From SIG603 sp964370775 (GTDB lineage: Bacteria; Bacillota; Clostridia; Oscillospirales; Acutalibacteraceae), in contig CAYJKT010000021.1 of NCBI GenBank assembly GCA_964370775.1, positions 1 through 53,475 of the forward strand: a DNA stretch of 53,475 nt. Reading direction: 5' to 3'. Made by a program: the position numbers and the translations under genes. Below, in pieces: positions 42,035-50,507 of this stretch (positions within the stretch are counted from its first letter, which is position 1; each line of letters begins with the position of its first letter). The notes under the pieces are model-generated. The model did not search any database, was not told the DNA's origin, and saw nothing but the letters and a program-made list of their open reading frames with translations.

Positions 42035-43109
42035 AATACTCCTTAATTTTATTGCATATTATTTTCGCTGATTTTCCATCTCCAAATGGAGCATAACTAT
42101 TATCAAAAACAACTTGTGTGTTTAATTTTGATAAAATATCTTCTTTTATAGGCTTTGCTAATTGGTTATAGTTGTTTACCATTGTTTCTGGCCAAACTAT
42201 GAAATCTAAAATAGTTACGCATGGCTTACCTGCAAAGAATGCTTCTCTTTGAACACCACCAGAATCCGTCACTATTTTTTTTGCTTTATTAACTAGTGAT
42301 ATAGATGTTTTATATCCAACTGGCTCAGTTAAAATTATATTGTCAAAATTATTAACTTTGCAGATATTTGTAGCACGAACTTTGTTTCTTGGATGCACAG
42401 GATAAATCGTTTTTGCGTCCAAAGAATTCATAGCTTGGAATATATTGCACAACTTATCATCTGTATCAGTATTTTCTTGTCTATGGCAAGTCATATAATA
42501 AAATTCGGTAGGTACTTCTACGCTGTTTCCCTCTAGGTCAGTAATCTCAGTTAATTCACTACCGTCTAATAAGCTAGAGTAATACATAAACGCATCATAC
42601 ATAGGGTCTCCACATACAAGTGATTTTTCTTTTAATCCCTCATTTGCAAGAAAATCCATGCTAGATTCAGTGCATGGGAAACAAACAGTAGACAGATGAT
42701 CTGTTACTATTCTGTTTGCTTCTTCTGGGTTTTCTAGTGTTCCAAATCTGTTGCCAGCTTCTACATGAAAAATAGGTATGTGAAGTTTTACAGCTGCTAT
42801 TGCCGCTGCAAGTGTCGAGTTAGTATCACCATATAACAGCATTATGTCAGGTTTTTCTTCTAACAATACTTTTTCAATTTCAATAAGCATTTCACCAGTC
42901 ATTTTACCATGTGTTCCACCTGAAATGCCTAAATTATAGTGAGGTTTTGGGATGTCCAGTTCTTCGAAAAAAATATCTGACATATTATGGTCAAAATGTT
43001 GACCTGTATGAATAATAACTTCGTTAAAATACTTTCTTATTTCTCGAGAAACTACTGCCAATTTAATAAACTGTGGTCTTGCGCCTACTACTGTACAGAT
43101 TTTTTTCAT
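42024..43109 (-). CDS. wbpI: Non-hydrolysing UDP-sugar 2-epimerase (WbpI/WecB family)
   Basis: A 361-residue GT-B-fold epimerase. Signatures are VGARPQFIKLA, HTGQHFDHNMSD, YGDTNSTLAAAIAA, FHVEAGNR with PEEANR, and SGGVQREAFFAG. The family turns UDP-GlcNAc into UDP-ManNAc (WecB) or UDP-GlcNAc3NAcA into UDP-ManNAc3NAcA (WbpI). The full set of wbpA/B/D/E-like genes around it supports the WbpI reaction, the last step of that pathway. The GARPQFIK start differs from the GTRPEAIK of enterobacterial WecB. It starts on the last base of wbpA (TAATG), so translation is coupled. Confidence 0.82.
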   Translation of the reverse strand: MKKICTVVGARPQFIKLAVVSREIRKYFNEVIIHTGQHFDHNMSDIFFEELDIPKPHYNLGISGGTHGKMTGEMLIEIEKVLLEEKPDIMLLYGDTNSTLAAAIAAVKLHIPIFHVEAGNRFGTLENPEEANRIVTDHLSTVCFPCTESSMDFLANEGLKEKSLVCGDPMYDAFMYYSSLLDGSELTEITDLEGNSVEVPTEFYYMTCHRQENTDTDDKLCNIFQAMNSLDAKTIYPVHPRNKVRATNICKVNNFDNIILTEPVGYKTSISLVNKAKKIVTDSGGVQREAFFAGKPCVTILDFIVWPETMVNNYNQLAKPIKEDILSKLNTQVVFDNSYAPFGDGKSAKIICNKIKEYFDA

Positions 43110-44413
43110 TATAGAACCTCTATATTATCTCTATTTTCTATATTTTTCATAACATTTTTTGCATCAAAAACAGGCACTCCTGCATTCGCAATTTTATTGT
43201 AGTCTACATTAGTATGAGCTGTAGCAATTACAACAATGTCATAGTCATTTAGATTATCTAAACCAGCGATGCTCTCTCTTGCAACACCATTATGCTTGTA
43301 GTTAGCGATAAATGGGTCATAGTATGAAACGCAAGCCATTTCTTTTTCAAAATTATCTATAACAGCAAGTGCTGGGCTCTCTCTGTAATCGTCGATATCT
43401 TGTTTGTATGCAACGCCACAAATAAGCACTTTTGCACCGTTTAGAGGTTTTTTATTTCTGTTAAGAATTTTAGAGCATCTCTCAACAACATACTCAGGCA
43501 TGTAATCGTTGATTTCACCTGAAATCTCGATTAAACGCATGTGATAGTTGTACTCTCTAGCTTTCCATGATAAGTAGAATGGATCTAGTGGGATACAATG
43601 TCCTCCAAGACCAGGACCTGGATAAAATGCTTGGAAGCCATAAGGTTTTGACTTAGCAGCATCAATAACTTCCCAAACGTTAATGCCCATTCTGTTACAA
43701 ATTAGAGCCATTTCGTTAGCCAGACCTATGTTGATATTTCTGTAAGTATTCTCTAAAATTTTCTCCATCTCTGCTATTTTTGGAGATGAAACTTTGTGCA
43801 CATCTGATGATAAAACTGCTTTGTAAACCTCTGCAATTACATCAGTTGCGTCTTGACCAACACCACCAACAACTTTTGGTGTGTTTTTTGTTTTGTATAT
43901 CAAATTACCTGGATCAACACGCTCTGGTGAGTAACCTAGATAGAAATCTTTACCACATTTTAAGCCACTTTTTTCAAGAATTGGCATTAAAAGTTCTTCT
44001 GTTGTACCAGGGTAAGTTGTACTCTCTAAAACAACCATAGTTTCAGGTTTTAGGAACTCTGCTACTGCTTCTGTACTACTTTGAACATAAGTAATGTCAG
44101 GTTGTTTAAAATTGTCCAGTGGAGTTGGCACACATATTGCAATGAAGTCAACTTTTGACACAAATGAAAAATCTGTGGTTGCAGATAGCATACCACTATC
44201 AACCACTTCGCTTAATTCGTCAGCGATAACATCACCGATATAATTTTCACCTTTATTTACTAAATCTACTTTGCTTGCTTGTACATCAAAACCAATAGTT
44301 TTAAATCCTGCTTTAGCTTTTTCTACCGCTAGTGGCAAGCCAACATATCCTAGTCCTATAACACCTATTACAAGGCTTTTATCCTCAATTTTTTTTAGTA
44401 GTTTTTCTTTCAT
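43109..44413 (-). CDS. wbpA: UDP-N-acetylglucosamine 6-dehydrogenase (WbpA type)
   Basis: A 434-residue UDP-sugar dehydrogenase that oxidises carbon 6 of the sugar to a carboxylate in two NAD-dependent steps. NAD-binding motif is IGLGYVGLPLA (near residues 19-29), then CVPTPLD, and the catalytic motif GGHCIPLDPFY with nucleophile Cys273. The PGPGLGGHCIPLDP form is typical of WbpA/WecC-type enzymes acting on N-acetylhexosamines, not UDP-glucose dehydrogenase (which has GSCFPKD). It would make UDP-GlcNAcA, the first step of the pathway. It lies 4 nt after the acetyltransferase gene and overlaps wbpI by 1 nt. Confidence 0.92.
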   Translation of the reverse strand: MKEKLLKKIEDKSLVIGVIGLGYVGLPLAVEKAKAGFKTIGFDVQASKVDLVNKGENYIGDVIADELSEVVDSGMLSATTDFSFVSKVDFIAICVPTPLDNFKQPDITYVQSSTEAVAEFLKPETMVVLESTTYPGTTEELLMPILEKSGLKCGKDFYLGYSPERVDPGNLIYKTKNTPKVVGGVGQDATDVIAEVYKAVLSSDVHKVSSPKIAEMEKILENTYRNINIGLANEMALICNRMGINVWEVIDAAKSKPYGFQAFYPGPGLGGHCIPLDPFYLSWKAREYNYHMRLIEISGEINDYMPEYVVERCSKILNRNKKPLNGAKVLICGVAYKQDIDDYRESPALAVIDNFEKEMACVSYYDPFIANYKHNGVARESIAGLDNLNDYDIVVIATAHTNVDYNKIANAGVPVFDAKNVMKNIENRDNIEVL

Positions 44414-44417
44414 AATA

Positions 44418-44984
44418 TTAACCCTCTCTAACTATTTCATTCTCTTTTATATAATTTTTTCCGCAATCTTTACATGTAGCATTATCTTTCTCAAAGTTTA
44501 ATCTACATCCACACTTGCAAACATAACCCAAAACTTTTGCTGGATTTCCTACTAGAAGTGCATAGTCTGGTACATTTTTTGTTACAACAGCACCTGCACC
44601 GATGAACGCATATTTACCTATATCATGTCCACATACAATAGTAGCATTTGCACCGATAGAAGCACCTTTTTTTACGATAGTTTTTCGATATTCGTCTTTT
44701 CTCTCAATAAAAGAACGTGGATTTATTACATTTGTAAAAACACAAGACGGACCAATAAATGCGCCCTCTTCTACTTCTACTCCTGTATAAATTGAAACAT
44801 TATTCTGTATTTTAACACCGTTTCCAATTTTCACACTTGGCGATATTACAACATTTTGTCCAATGTTACAATTTTCTCCAATAATGCTATCTTTCATAAC
44901 ATGACTAAAGTGCCATATTTTAGTGTCTTTTCCAACTATAGCACCTTCGTCAACATAACTACTCTCATGTTTAAAGTAATCCAT
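44418..44984 (-). CDS. wbpD: Hexapeptide-repeat N-acetyltransferase (WbpD type) with C-terminal zinc ribbon-like tail
   Basis: A 188-residue left-handed beta-helix acetyltransferase built from hexapeptide repeats (EGAIVGKDTKIWHFSHV, IGENCNIGQNVVI). The catalytic histidine is likely in WHFSHV or ATIVCGHDIG. It would acetylate the 3-amino group of UDP-GlcNAc3NA using acetyl-CoA. Unusually for WbpD, the last 35 residues carry four cysteines, CKCGC then CKDCG, forming a rubredoxin-like zinc knuckle found in some Gram-positive homologs. It starts on the last base of wbpE. Confidence 0.88.
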   Translation of the reverse strand: MDYFKHESSYVDEGAIVGKDTKIWHFSHVMKDSIIGENCNIGQNVVISPSVKIGNGVKIQNNVSIYTGVEVEEGAFIGPSCVFTNVINPRSFIERKDEYRKTIVKKGASIGANATIVCGHDIGKYAFIGAGAVVTKNVPDYALLVGNPAKVLGYVCKCGCRLNFEKDNATCKDCGKNYIKENEIVREG

Positions 44985-46108
44985 TATATAGCCTCCAGCA
45001 CTGTTTTTATAACCAAATCTTGCTCTGCTTCTGTTAAATATGGGTGCATTGGCAAACTGAAAGTTCTTTCACAATAATCTTCTGAATTTGTAAATTCATG
45101 GTCAAAATATGGATTGTTTTCAAATACTTTTAATTTATGTTGTGGGTTAGGATAATAAACCATATTAGGTATATTATTCTCACTTAAATAAGAAATTATT
45201 TTATCTCTTTGTTCAGTGTTTTCAGCAAGTAATACATATTGAGCATATACTGACATATTTTCCTCTCCTACAAAAGGAGTAACAAATTTTTCTTTAAACG
45301 CATCATTATATCGCTTTGCTATGATTTGTCTGTTTTCTATTTCATATTCTGTAAAAGCTTTAAATTTCACATTTAGTATTGCAGCTTGTATCGTGTCTAA
45401 TCTAGAGTTAACACCCACTCTTACATTATCATATTTAGAAGAACCTTTTCCGTGAACTCTAATTGACTTTAATACTTCTGCTATGTCATCATTATTTGTA
45501 AATATTGCACCACCGTCGCCATAGCAACCTAAAGGTTTAGCTGGGAAGAACGATGTAATTGCGACATCACCAAATGTAGGGCATTTTTTGTCCTTATACG
45601 TAGCACCAAACGACTGTGCTGCGTCTTCTACTAAAAGCAAATTATATTTTTTACATATCTTAGAAATTTCTTCATAATCTGCTGGGTTGCCAAGCATATC
45701 AACGGCTATTACAGCTTTTGGAGTATGTTCTCCTTTTGCTATTACAGTTTCAATCTGTTTTTTAAGTGATACTGCACAAAGGTTGTATGTATCTTTTGTG
45801 ATATCGCAAAAAACTGGTGTTGCTCCAAGCATACAAGCTGGTTCAACACTAGCTATGAAAGTAACATCTGGACAAAAAACTGCATCTCCTGTTCCTATAT
45901 TATACGCCATGAATATCATTTGTAACGCATCTGTTCCATTTCCACAAGAAATTACATGCTTAACGCCTGTATAGTCTGATAGAGATTTTTCAAACTCTCC
46001 TACTTCTTTACCCATGATATATTGGCCATGTTCAAGCACATTTTGTATCGCATTGTTTATATCTTCTTTTAAATTGTTATATTGTGCTTTTAAGTCTATA
46101 AATTGCAT
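44984..46108 (-). CDS. wbpE: DegT/DnrJ/EryC1/StrS aminotransferase (WbpE type)
   Basis: A 374-residue PLP-dependent enzyme. The start QFIDLKAQYNNLKEDINNAI, the GNGTDALQM pocket, VEDAAQSFGA and the PLP-lysine motif SFFPAKPLGCYGDGG (Lys191) match the sugar aminotransferase family. It would aminate the 3-keto sugar made by WbpB, with glutamate as donor. The neighbours wbpB, wbpD, wbpA and wbpI all support the WbpE role. Its TAA overlaps the ATG of wbpD by 1 nt. Confidence 0.92.
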   Translation of the reverse strand: MQFIDLKAQYNNLKEDINNAIQNVLEHGQYIMGKEVGEFEKSLSDYTGVKHVISCGNGTDALQMIFMAYNIGTGDAVFCPDVTFIASVEPACMLGATPVFCDITKDTYNLCAVSLKKQIETVIAKGEHTPKAVIAVDMLGNPADYEEISKICKKYNLLLVEDAAQSFGATYKDKKCPTFGDVAITSFFPAKPLGCYGDGGAIFTNNDDIAEVLKSIRVHGKGSSKYDNVRVGVNSRLDTIQAAILNVKFKAFTEYEIENRQIIAKRYNDAFKEKFVTPFVGEENMSVYAQYVLLAENTEQRDKIISYLSENNIPNMVYYPNPQHKLKVFENNPYFDHEFTNSEDYCERTFSLPMHPYLTEAEQDLVIKTVLEAI

Positions 46109-46116
46109 ATTATCAC

Positions 46117-47361
46117 CTAAATATCTTCTATTACATCAATTAATCTTTTAGTTAAATTACTAAAGTCGTATTCTTCTGCTACTTTTCTTGCATTTTTACA
46201 CATTTGTTCAAACTCAGCTTTATCCATTTCATAAAGCTTCATTATACTATTACATATATTATCAACACTTTGAGTTTCTATGGATATTCCTGCATTATTT
46301 TTTTCAACCACATCATAACCTATTTTAATGGTATTTAGTACTGGTGTGCCAGAAGCTAAATATTCAAAATTTTTATTTTGGCTCGTACCATATTTAAATA
46401 CACTAGAATATTCATAATGTAAAATATTCAAATTTGATTTTGACAAAATATAAGGTATGTATTTTTTCTCAACACTACCTTTAAATACTACATTATCTAC
46501 ATTCTCATCTTTTACTCGATTTTGTAGTTTCTCTAGTTCATCTCCGCCGCCCCAAATCAAAAACTTAATGTTTTTATCTTGAATTTTCTTTGCAGCATCA
46601 ATAATAATTCCTAAATTATTAACTCTTCTAATTGAACCTGTATAAACAATTTTAAATGTGCTATCATCGTCCAAGTCTTTATCTTCAATCGTATAATGTT
46701 CTTTATTATAATCAAAAGCTTTTAAGTCCACCCCATTGTTTATATGGTGAACTTTCTTTAAATCAATTTCGTTATCCCAACCTTGATTTTGTATATATTT
46801 TGCGCCACCTTCCATAGTGAACACAATCTTATCAGCTTTTTTGTATATCCATTTTTCAAGTTTGTATAGCATTTTTATAATCGGATGATTTTTAGTGTAT
46901 TTACTTGAATATACTACTATGCTTTCAGGCCATAAATCTCTTACCTCTACAACACAAGGTACTTTTAATTTTTTTGCTATATAAATAGCAACAACTGGAA
47001 CAAAAATATGCCCACTTGAACCCATAATCACATCAGGTTTCTCACTGCCTGATTTTATCATTTTTTTTGTAACTGAAAAAACATTCGCACAATATTGGTA
47101 CATTGCAAGCAATCTTTTCTTTCCACTTCTATTATATAAGCAAGTTTTTATAAATACAAAAGGAAAAGTATATTTATCATATACTTTGTATTTTTCTTTT
47201 CCCTCTATTAATTGCGTATCTGTATTATGTGGAACACTGCCTGCAAAAATAGTAGGATTATATCCTTTTTCTTTCAAATGCAAAGACAAATTGTGATGCC
47301 TTGTAAAATGACCAAATTCAGGTGGTGTTGTGTGATGACATAATATCCAAATATTCTTCAT
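46117..47361 (-). CDS. GT4-family glycosyltransferase (WbuB-like)
   Basis: A 414-residue GT-B enzyme. The N-terminal part WILCHHTTPPEFGHFTRHHNLSL and VVEVRDLWPES resembles WbuB-type transferases that add a sugar next to the priming sugar. The C-terminal donor site is NFEYLASGTPVLNT, with IVYTGSIRRVNNLG before it. It acts in the cytoplasm on undecaprenyl-linked acceptors. It has its own promoter (47406-47434) in addition to the cluster promoter, and the wbpE gene follows after 8 nt. Confidence 0.9.
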   Translation of the reverse strand: MKNIWILCHHTTPPEFGHFTRHHNLSLHLKEKGYNPTIFAGSVPHNTDTQLIEGKEKYKVYDKYTFPFVFIKTCLYNRSGKKRLLAMYQYCANVFSVTKKMIKSGSEKPDVIMGSSGHIFVPVVAIYIAKKLKVPCVVEVRDLWPESIVVYSSKYTKNHPIIKMLYKLEKWIYKKADKIVFTMEGGAKYIQNQGWDNEIDLKKVHHINNGVDLKAFDYNKEHYTIEDKDLDDDSTFKIVYTGSIRRVNNLGIIIDAAKKIQDKNIKFLIWGGGDELEKLQNRVKDENVDNVVFKGSVEKKYIPYILSKSNLNILHYEYSSVFKYGTSQNKNFEYLASGTPVLNTIKIGYDVVEKNNAGISIETQSVDNICNSIMKLYEMDKAEFEQMCKNARKVAEEYDFSNLTKRLIDVIEDI

Positions 47362-47405
47362 TCATTGTTCTCCAACTTCGAAACTATCTATATATACTGA
47401 GAGTT

Positions 47406-47434
47406 ATTGTATCATAAATGACAACTTCTGTCAA
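47406..47434 (-). promoter_or_regulatory. Internal promoter in the polysaccharide cluster
   Basis: Minus strand: exact TTGACA (47434-47429), 17-nt spacer, TACAAT (47411-47406). It lies in the 97-nt gap between the epimerase and the WbuB-like gene. Confidence 0.7.
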
Positions 47435-47458
47435 ATTCACCTAATGTATATTTGTAGT

Positions 47459-48331
47459 CTATTTTCCTCTTTCTGTTCTCTTAATTGATTCTTTATAACC
47501 ACACACATAGTAGTCTGTTTTATACTTACTTACTGACATATCATAAGTTAAGTTACCAAAAACTTTATTGATAACTCCAATTATTGGAGAAAATAGCCTC
47601 AACACAGGATTAAATATCCTTGTTAATATTAATTTATGGTTATTAATTTGTGCAATCATTTTCACCATGTCAGATGTACTAACATATTCTTTATTCTGTG
47701 GCATAAAGACACCACTCTCACGGTTTACAATAAGTAATCTTATAAATTCACAAAGGTTTTCTATATATATCATAGAACGATTATTGTTGACTAAAGGAAA
47801 TATAGGTAGCTTTTTTGCAAATTTAGATAATGTTGGATAATTTCCTTTGCATCCATATCCGTAAACCATTGGTGGTCTCACAATAGCTATCTTATATTTT
47901 TCTTTTTTTATTTTTTCAAGCTTGTCCTCTGCTTTCAATTTGCTATTACCATAAGCATTTATAGGATTTGGCTTAGTAGTAGCTATTATATTTTTACTTT
48001 TATTCATAGGCAAACTTTCGCCAAAAATACTCATGCTACTTAAGAACACAAACTGCTCTACACCATCATTTTTAGCTTTTATAGCTACAGCTTCGGCTAA
48101 ATCTGTGTTTACAGCATAATAAAGTACTTTTCTTTCTTCAGATATTTTTCCATTATCTGAGTGTGCTATACCTGCTACATGAAAAACAGTATCATATCCT
48201 GAAAAATCTTTCTCTTTCCATTTATCAGTTTTTACGCAGATAGTATCAACTTCGTAACCCTTGTAGCCTACCATATATTTCTCAAAAGAAGTACCGATGT
48301 AGCTTCCTTCACCTGTAATGAGAATTTTCAT
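47459..48331 (-). CDS. NAD-dependent epimerase/dehydratase (SDR), sugar-nucleotide modifying
   Basis: A 290-residue extended short-chain dehydrogenase. NAD site KILITGEGSYIGTSF, then VFHVAGIAH, VFLSSMSIFGES (catalytic serine) and AYGNSKLKAE (Y-x3-K). RPPMVYGYGCKGNY and NRSMIYIENL match a family widely found at the start of Gram-positive polysaccharide clusters, often next to the priming transferase. The exact sugar (4-epimerase or 4-reductase on UDP-HexNAc) is unknown. The ATG at 48331 follows GAGGAG. A longer form would need 24 poorly supported residues. It is the first gene of the cluster, driven by the 48405-48433 promoter. Confidence 0.85.
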   Translation of the reverse strand: MKILITGEGSYIGTSFEKYMVGYKGYEVDTICVKTDKWKEKDFSGYDTVFHVAGIAHSDNGKISEERKVLYYAVNTDLAEAVAIKAKNDGVEQFVFLSSMSIFGESLPMNKSKNIIATTKPNPINAYGNSKLKAEDKLEKIKKEKYKIAIVRPPMVYGYGCKGNYPTLSKFAKKLPIFPLVNNNRSMIYIENLCEFIRLLIVNRESGVFMPQNKEYVSTSDMVKMIAQINNHKLILTRIFNPVLRLFSPIIGVINKVFGNLTYDMSVSKYKTDYYVCGYKESIKRTERGK

Positions 48332-48404
48332 TTTAGTTCTCCTCAAACATTTTTTATAAAACCTCTGTGAAAAATCTGTTAAATTCATACACAGCTTCTG
48401 CATA

Positions 48405-48433
48405 ATTATACTATAATATGTATTTTATGTCAA
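48405..48433 (-). promoter_or_regulatory. Main promoter of the polysaccharide cluster
   Basis: Minus strand: exact TTGACA (48433-48428), 17-nt spacer, exact TATAAT (48410-48405). No strong terminator separates it from the dinB unit upstream. Confidence 0.85.
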
Positions 48434-48461
48434 CGAATAACATATCATTAATTTGCTTATT

Positions 48462-48707
48462 TTATTCGCATTTTGCCTCAACAAACCAAATATCTTTCTC
48501 TCTAAACAAATACTTCTCTTGTCCTAAAATCATCACTGTATATCTTATCCCTGTCCCTCCCACTTTCATAGCAGCACGTCTTGCTATATTTTTTACTCTA
48601 TCAACGCAAAACTTACTTCCGTCTTCTAAAATAAGTGAACTAGGATAAAACTCACCTTCTTTTGTAAATTTACCCTCAACTTCTACTATCATTTTTTTGT
48701 AAAGCAT
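48462..48707 (-). CDS. Small conserved protein co-expressed with the Y-family polymerase
   Basis: An 81-residue protein of unknown function. Recognisable stretches are KKMIVEVEGKFTKEG, LEDGSKFCVDRVKNIARRAA, MKVGGTGIRYTV and the end DIWFVEAK. I recall similar small proteins beside clostridial DNA polymerase Y genes, but no named family. The ATG at 48707 is chosen because GAGGAG sits 7 nt upstream, inside the end of dinB. An ATG at 48722 overlaps the dinB stop (ATGA) but lacks a ribosome site. The tight linkage suggests a role in translesion synthesis or its control. Confidence 0.75.
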   Translation of the reverse strand: MLYKKMIVEVEGKFTKEGEFYPSSLILEDGSKFCVDRVKNIARRAAMKVGGTGIRYTVMILGQEKYLFREKDIWFVEAKCE

Positions 48708-48718
48708 ATACAATCTCC

Positions 48719-49948
48719 TCATAACATACCTGTCGGCATGGTTATTTCTGTCTTGTTAATAGGCATTTTAATATCATCAAATAAAACTGCATTTCTTATT
48801 ATAGTCTTACCAAATCTTTTGCGAATTTCATCAACGCATACATCTAATTTCTGTTGTTTTTCATTTCTGTGTAAACCTCCAAACAAATCAGCTTGAAACG
48901 GTGTATCTTGTGATGATAAATCTATCGCTTGAATTGTTATAGCTCTTACATTTTTCTCCCAACCATATCTCTCTTTGCATAACAAAAAAGCTGACTGCGC
49001 TAAAAACAGAGGTGATTGCGTTGGTATGCTGAGTTTCGATTGCCATTGTCTTGTGCTTAAGTCGGTGTCTTTAACGTGAATAGACACTCCATTTGCACAA
49101 AGTCCGTGTTTTTTCAGTTTATGTCCTATGTCTTGCGATAGCTCAAGTATCACTTTCCAAACTTGTTCATTATTTTCCATATCAGAAGACGTAGTTATCC
49201 CATGACCTACACTTTTTATTGGTACTTTGTAATCAATATGCTTAACAGGAGACGTGTCGTATCCATTTGCATAAATATATAAAGTCTCTCCATTTTTGCC
49301 TAGTTTATTTCTTAATACTTCAGGATTAGTTTTTGCTAAATCGCCTATTGTCTTAATGTAATATTTATCAAGCATTCTTTCGGTAGCTTTACCCACACCC
49401 AAAAGTTCATTAGCCGGTAAGTCCCAAATTTTACTTTTAAAATCCTCTTTGTTTATAACCGTTACTGCATCTGGTTTTTTCATATCACTACCTAGTTTTG
49501 AGAAGATTTTGTTAAACGACACTCCAATAGAAACTGTAAGCCCTAACTCTAACTTGATAGTCTCTCTAATCTCGTGAGCAATTTTTTCTGGAGTGCCAAA
49601 GCTCCTAGATGTTCCGCTAATATCAAGCCAACATTCGTCCATACCATAAGGTTCTACTAAATTAGTATATCTTAAATAAATTTCTTTAGCATAACCTGAG
49701 TACTTGATATATTCTTCAAAATGAGGTGGCACTACAACCAAATCTCTGCACTTTTGTCTTGCTTGCCAAATCGTCTCCCCTGTTTTCACTCCACAATCTT
49801 TCGCTTGATAATTCTTAGCAAGAACAATTCCGTGTCTTTCATCAACGTTTCCACATACTGCAACAGGGTATTTTTTAAGCTCAGGATTTAAGCTACATTC
49901 AACAGTAGCATAAAAATTATTCATATCACAATGCAATATATCTCTCAT
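48719..49948 (-). CDS. dinB: DNA polymerase Y family (DinB/Pol IV-like)
   Basis: A 410-residue translesion polymerase. The first catalytic aspartate is in HCDMNNFYATVE and the DE pair in YGMDECWLDISG. The palm is followed by helix-hairpin-helix GVGKATERMLDKYYIKTIGDL and a little-finger domain (about 240-350). The ATG at 49948 has AAGGAGG 5 nt upstream and is preferred over an earlier start. The promoter at 50009-50038 carries a perfect palindrome between its -35 and -10. It is divergent from an XRE repressor and ImmA peptidase, a layout that suggests damage-controlled expression. Confidence 0.92.
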   Translation of the reverse strand: MRDILHCDMNNFYATVECSLNPELKKYPVAVCGNVDERHGIVLAKNYQAKDCGVKTGETIWQARQKCRDLVVVPPHFEEYIKYSGYAKEIYLRYTNLVEPYGMDECWLDISGTSRSFGTPEKIAHEIRETIKLELGLTVSIGVSFNKIFSKLGSDMKKPDAVTVINKEDFKSKIWDLPANELLGVGKATERMLDKYYIKTIGDLAKTNPEVLRNKLGKNGETLYIYANGYDTSPVKHIDYKVPIKSVGHGITTSSDMENNEQVWKVILELSQDIGHKLKKHGLCANGVSIHVKDTDLSTRQWQSKLSIPTQSPLFLAQSAFLLCKERYGWEKNVRAITIQAIDLSSQDTPFQADLFGGLHRNEKQQKLDVCVDEIRKRFGKTIIRNAVLFDDIKMPINKTEITMPTGML

Positions 49949-50008
49949 AATAACCTCCTTGACACAAGATGTAGTTTGTGGTACAATTAACACAGTTTAA
50001 CTACATAT

Positions 50009-50038
50009 ATAATAACACACTTTAACTGTGTGTGTCAA
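50009..50038 (-). promoter_or_regulatory. Promoter of dinB
   Basis: Minus strand: exact TTGACA (50038-50033), 18-nt spacer, TATTAT (50014-50009). Confidence 0.7.
50015..50033. promoter_or_regulatory. Operator in the dinB promoter spacer
   Basis: Perfect inverted repeat ACACAC-N7-GTGTGT, with spacer TTTAACT. It fills the space between the dinB -35 and -10 boxes, so a bound repressor would exclude RNA polymerase. Confidence 0.65.
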
Positions 50039-50083
50039 TGGATAAATATACCTTTAACTGTATATTAAAAAGGAGTGCTAAAA

Positions 50084-50497
50084 ATGACCTTTGGTGATAA
50101 AGTGCGTGAAGAAAGGCTTAAACTGGGCTTAACTCAAAAAGAATTGGCTGAAAAACTTGGCGTTACAACAAGAATTATTTCTACTTATGAGACAGATAAG
50201 AGTTTTCCTCGATATAGAGAAAAATACGTTAAGCTCGCAGAAATTTTTTCTGTCGACATTAACTATCTGCTAACTGAAGACACTGATTTTATTATAGAAA
50301 GCCGTGAAAAATATGGTGAAAACGGAGCAAAGCAAGCAAAAGATTTGATGAAAGAGATTAACGGACTGTTTTCTGGTGGAGAACTTGCAGAGGAAGATAT
50401 GGATGAATTTATGCGTGTTATGCAAGAAGCATATTGGATTGCCAAAAAGAAAAACAGAAAATATACACCTAAAAAATTTACAAACACAAATGATTAG
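50084..50497 (+). CDS. XRE-family repressor paired with ImmA/IrrE-type peptidase
   Basis: A 137-residue regulator. The HTH is LGLTQKELAEKLGVTTRIISTYE (about residues 13-35), followed by a C-terminal helical part (SREKYGENGAKQAKDLM, FSGGELAEEDMDEFM), which looks like the dimerisation region of DdrO/ImmR-like repressors cleaved by COG2856 peptidases. The ATG at 50084 has AAAAAGGAG 8 nt upstream. The ImmA gene starts 10 nt after its stop. Divergent from dinB over palindromic sites, it likely represses dinB and itself. Confidence 0.85.
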   Translation: MTFGDKVREERLKLGLTQKELAEKLGVTTRIISTYETDKSFPRYREKYVKLAEIFSVDINYLLTEDTDFIIESREKYGENGAKQAKDLMKEINGLFSGGELAEEDMDEFMRVMQEAYWIAKKKNRKYTPKKFTNTND

Positions 50498-50507
50498 GAC
50501 GTGAACA

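Larger units (their letters stand above)
49994..50061. promoter_or_regulatory. TTTAACT half-sites in the dinB/XRE intergenic region
   Basis: TTTAACT occurs three times (49996, 50021 and 50053). The first lies in a 9-bp palindrome AGTT-T-AACT (49994-50002) and the other two within the 10-nt direct repeat CTTTAACTGT (50020-50029, 50052-50061). They are probable binding units of the adjacent XRE repressor. Confidence 0.55.
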
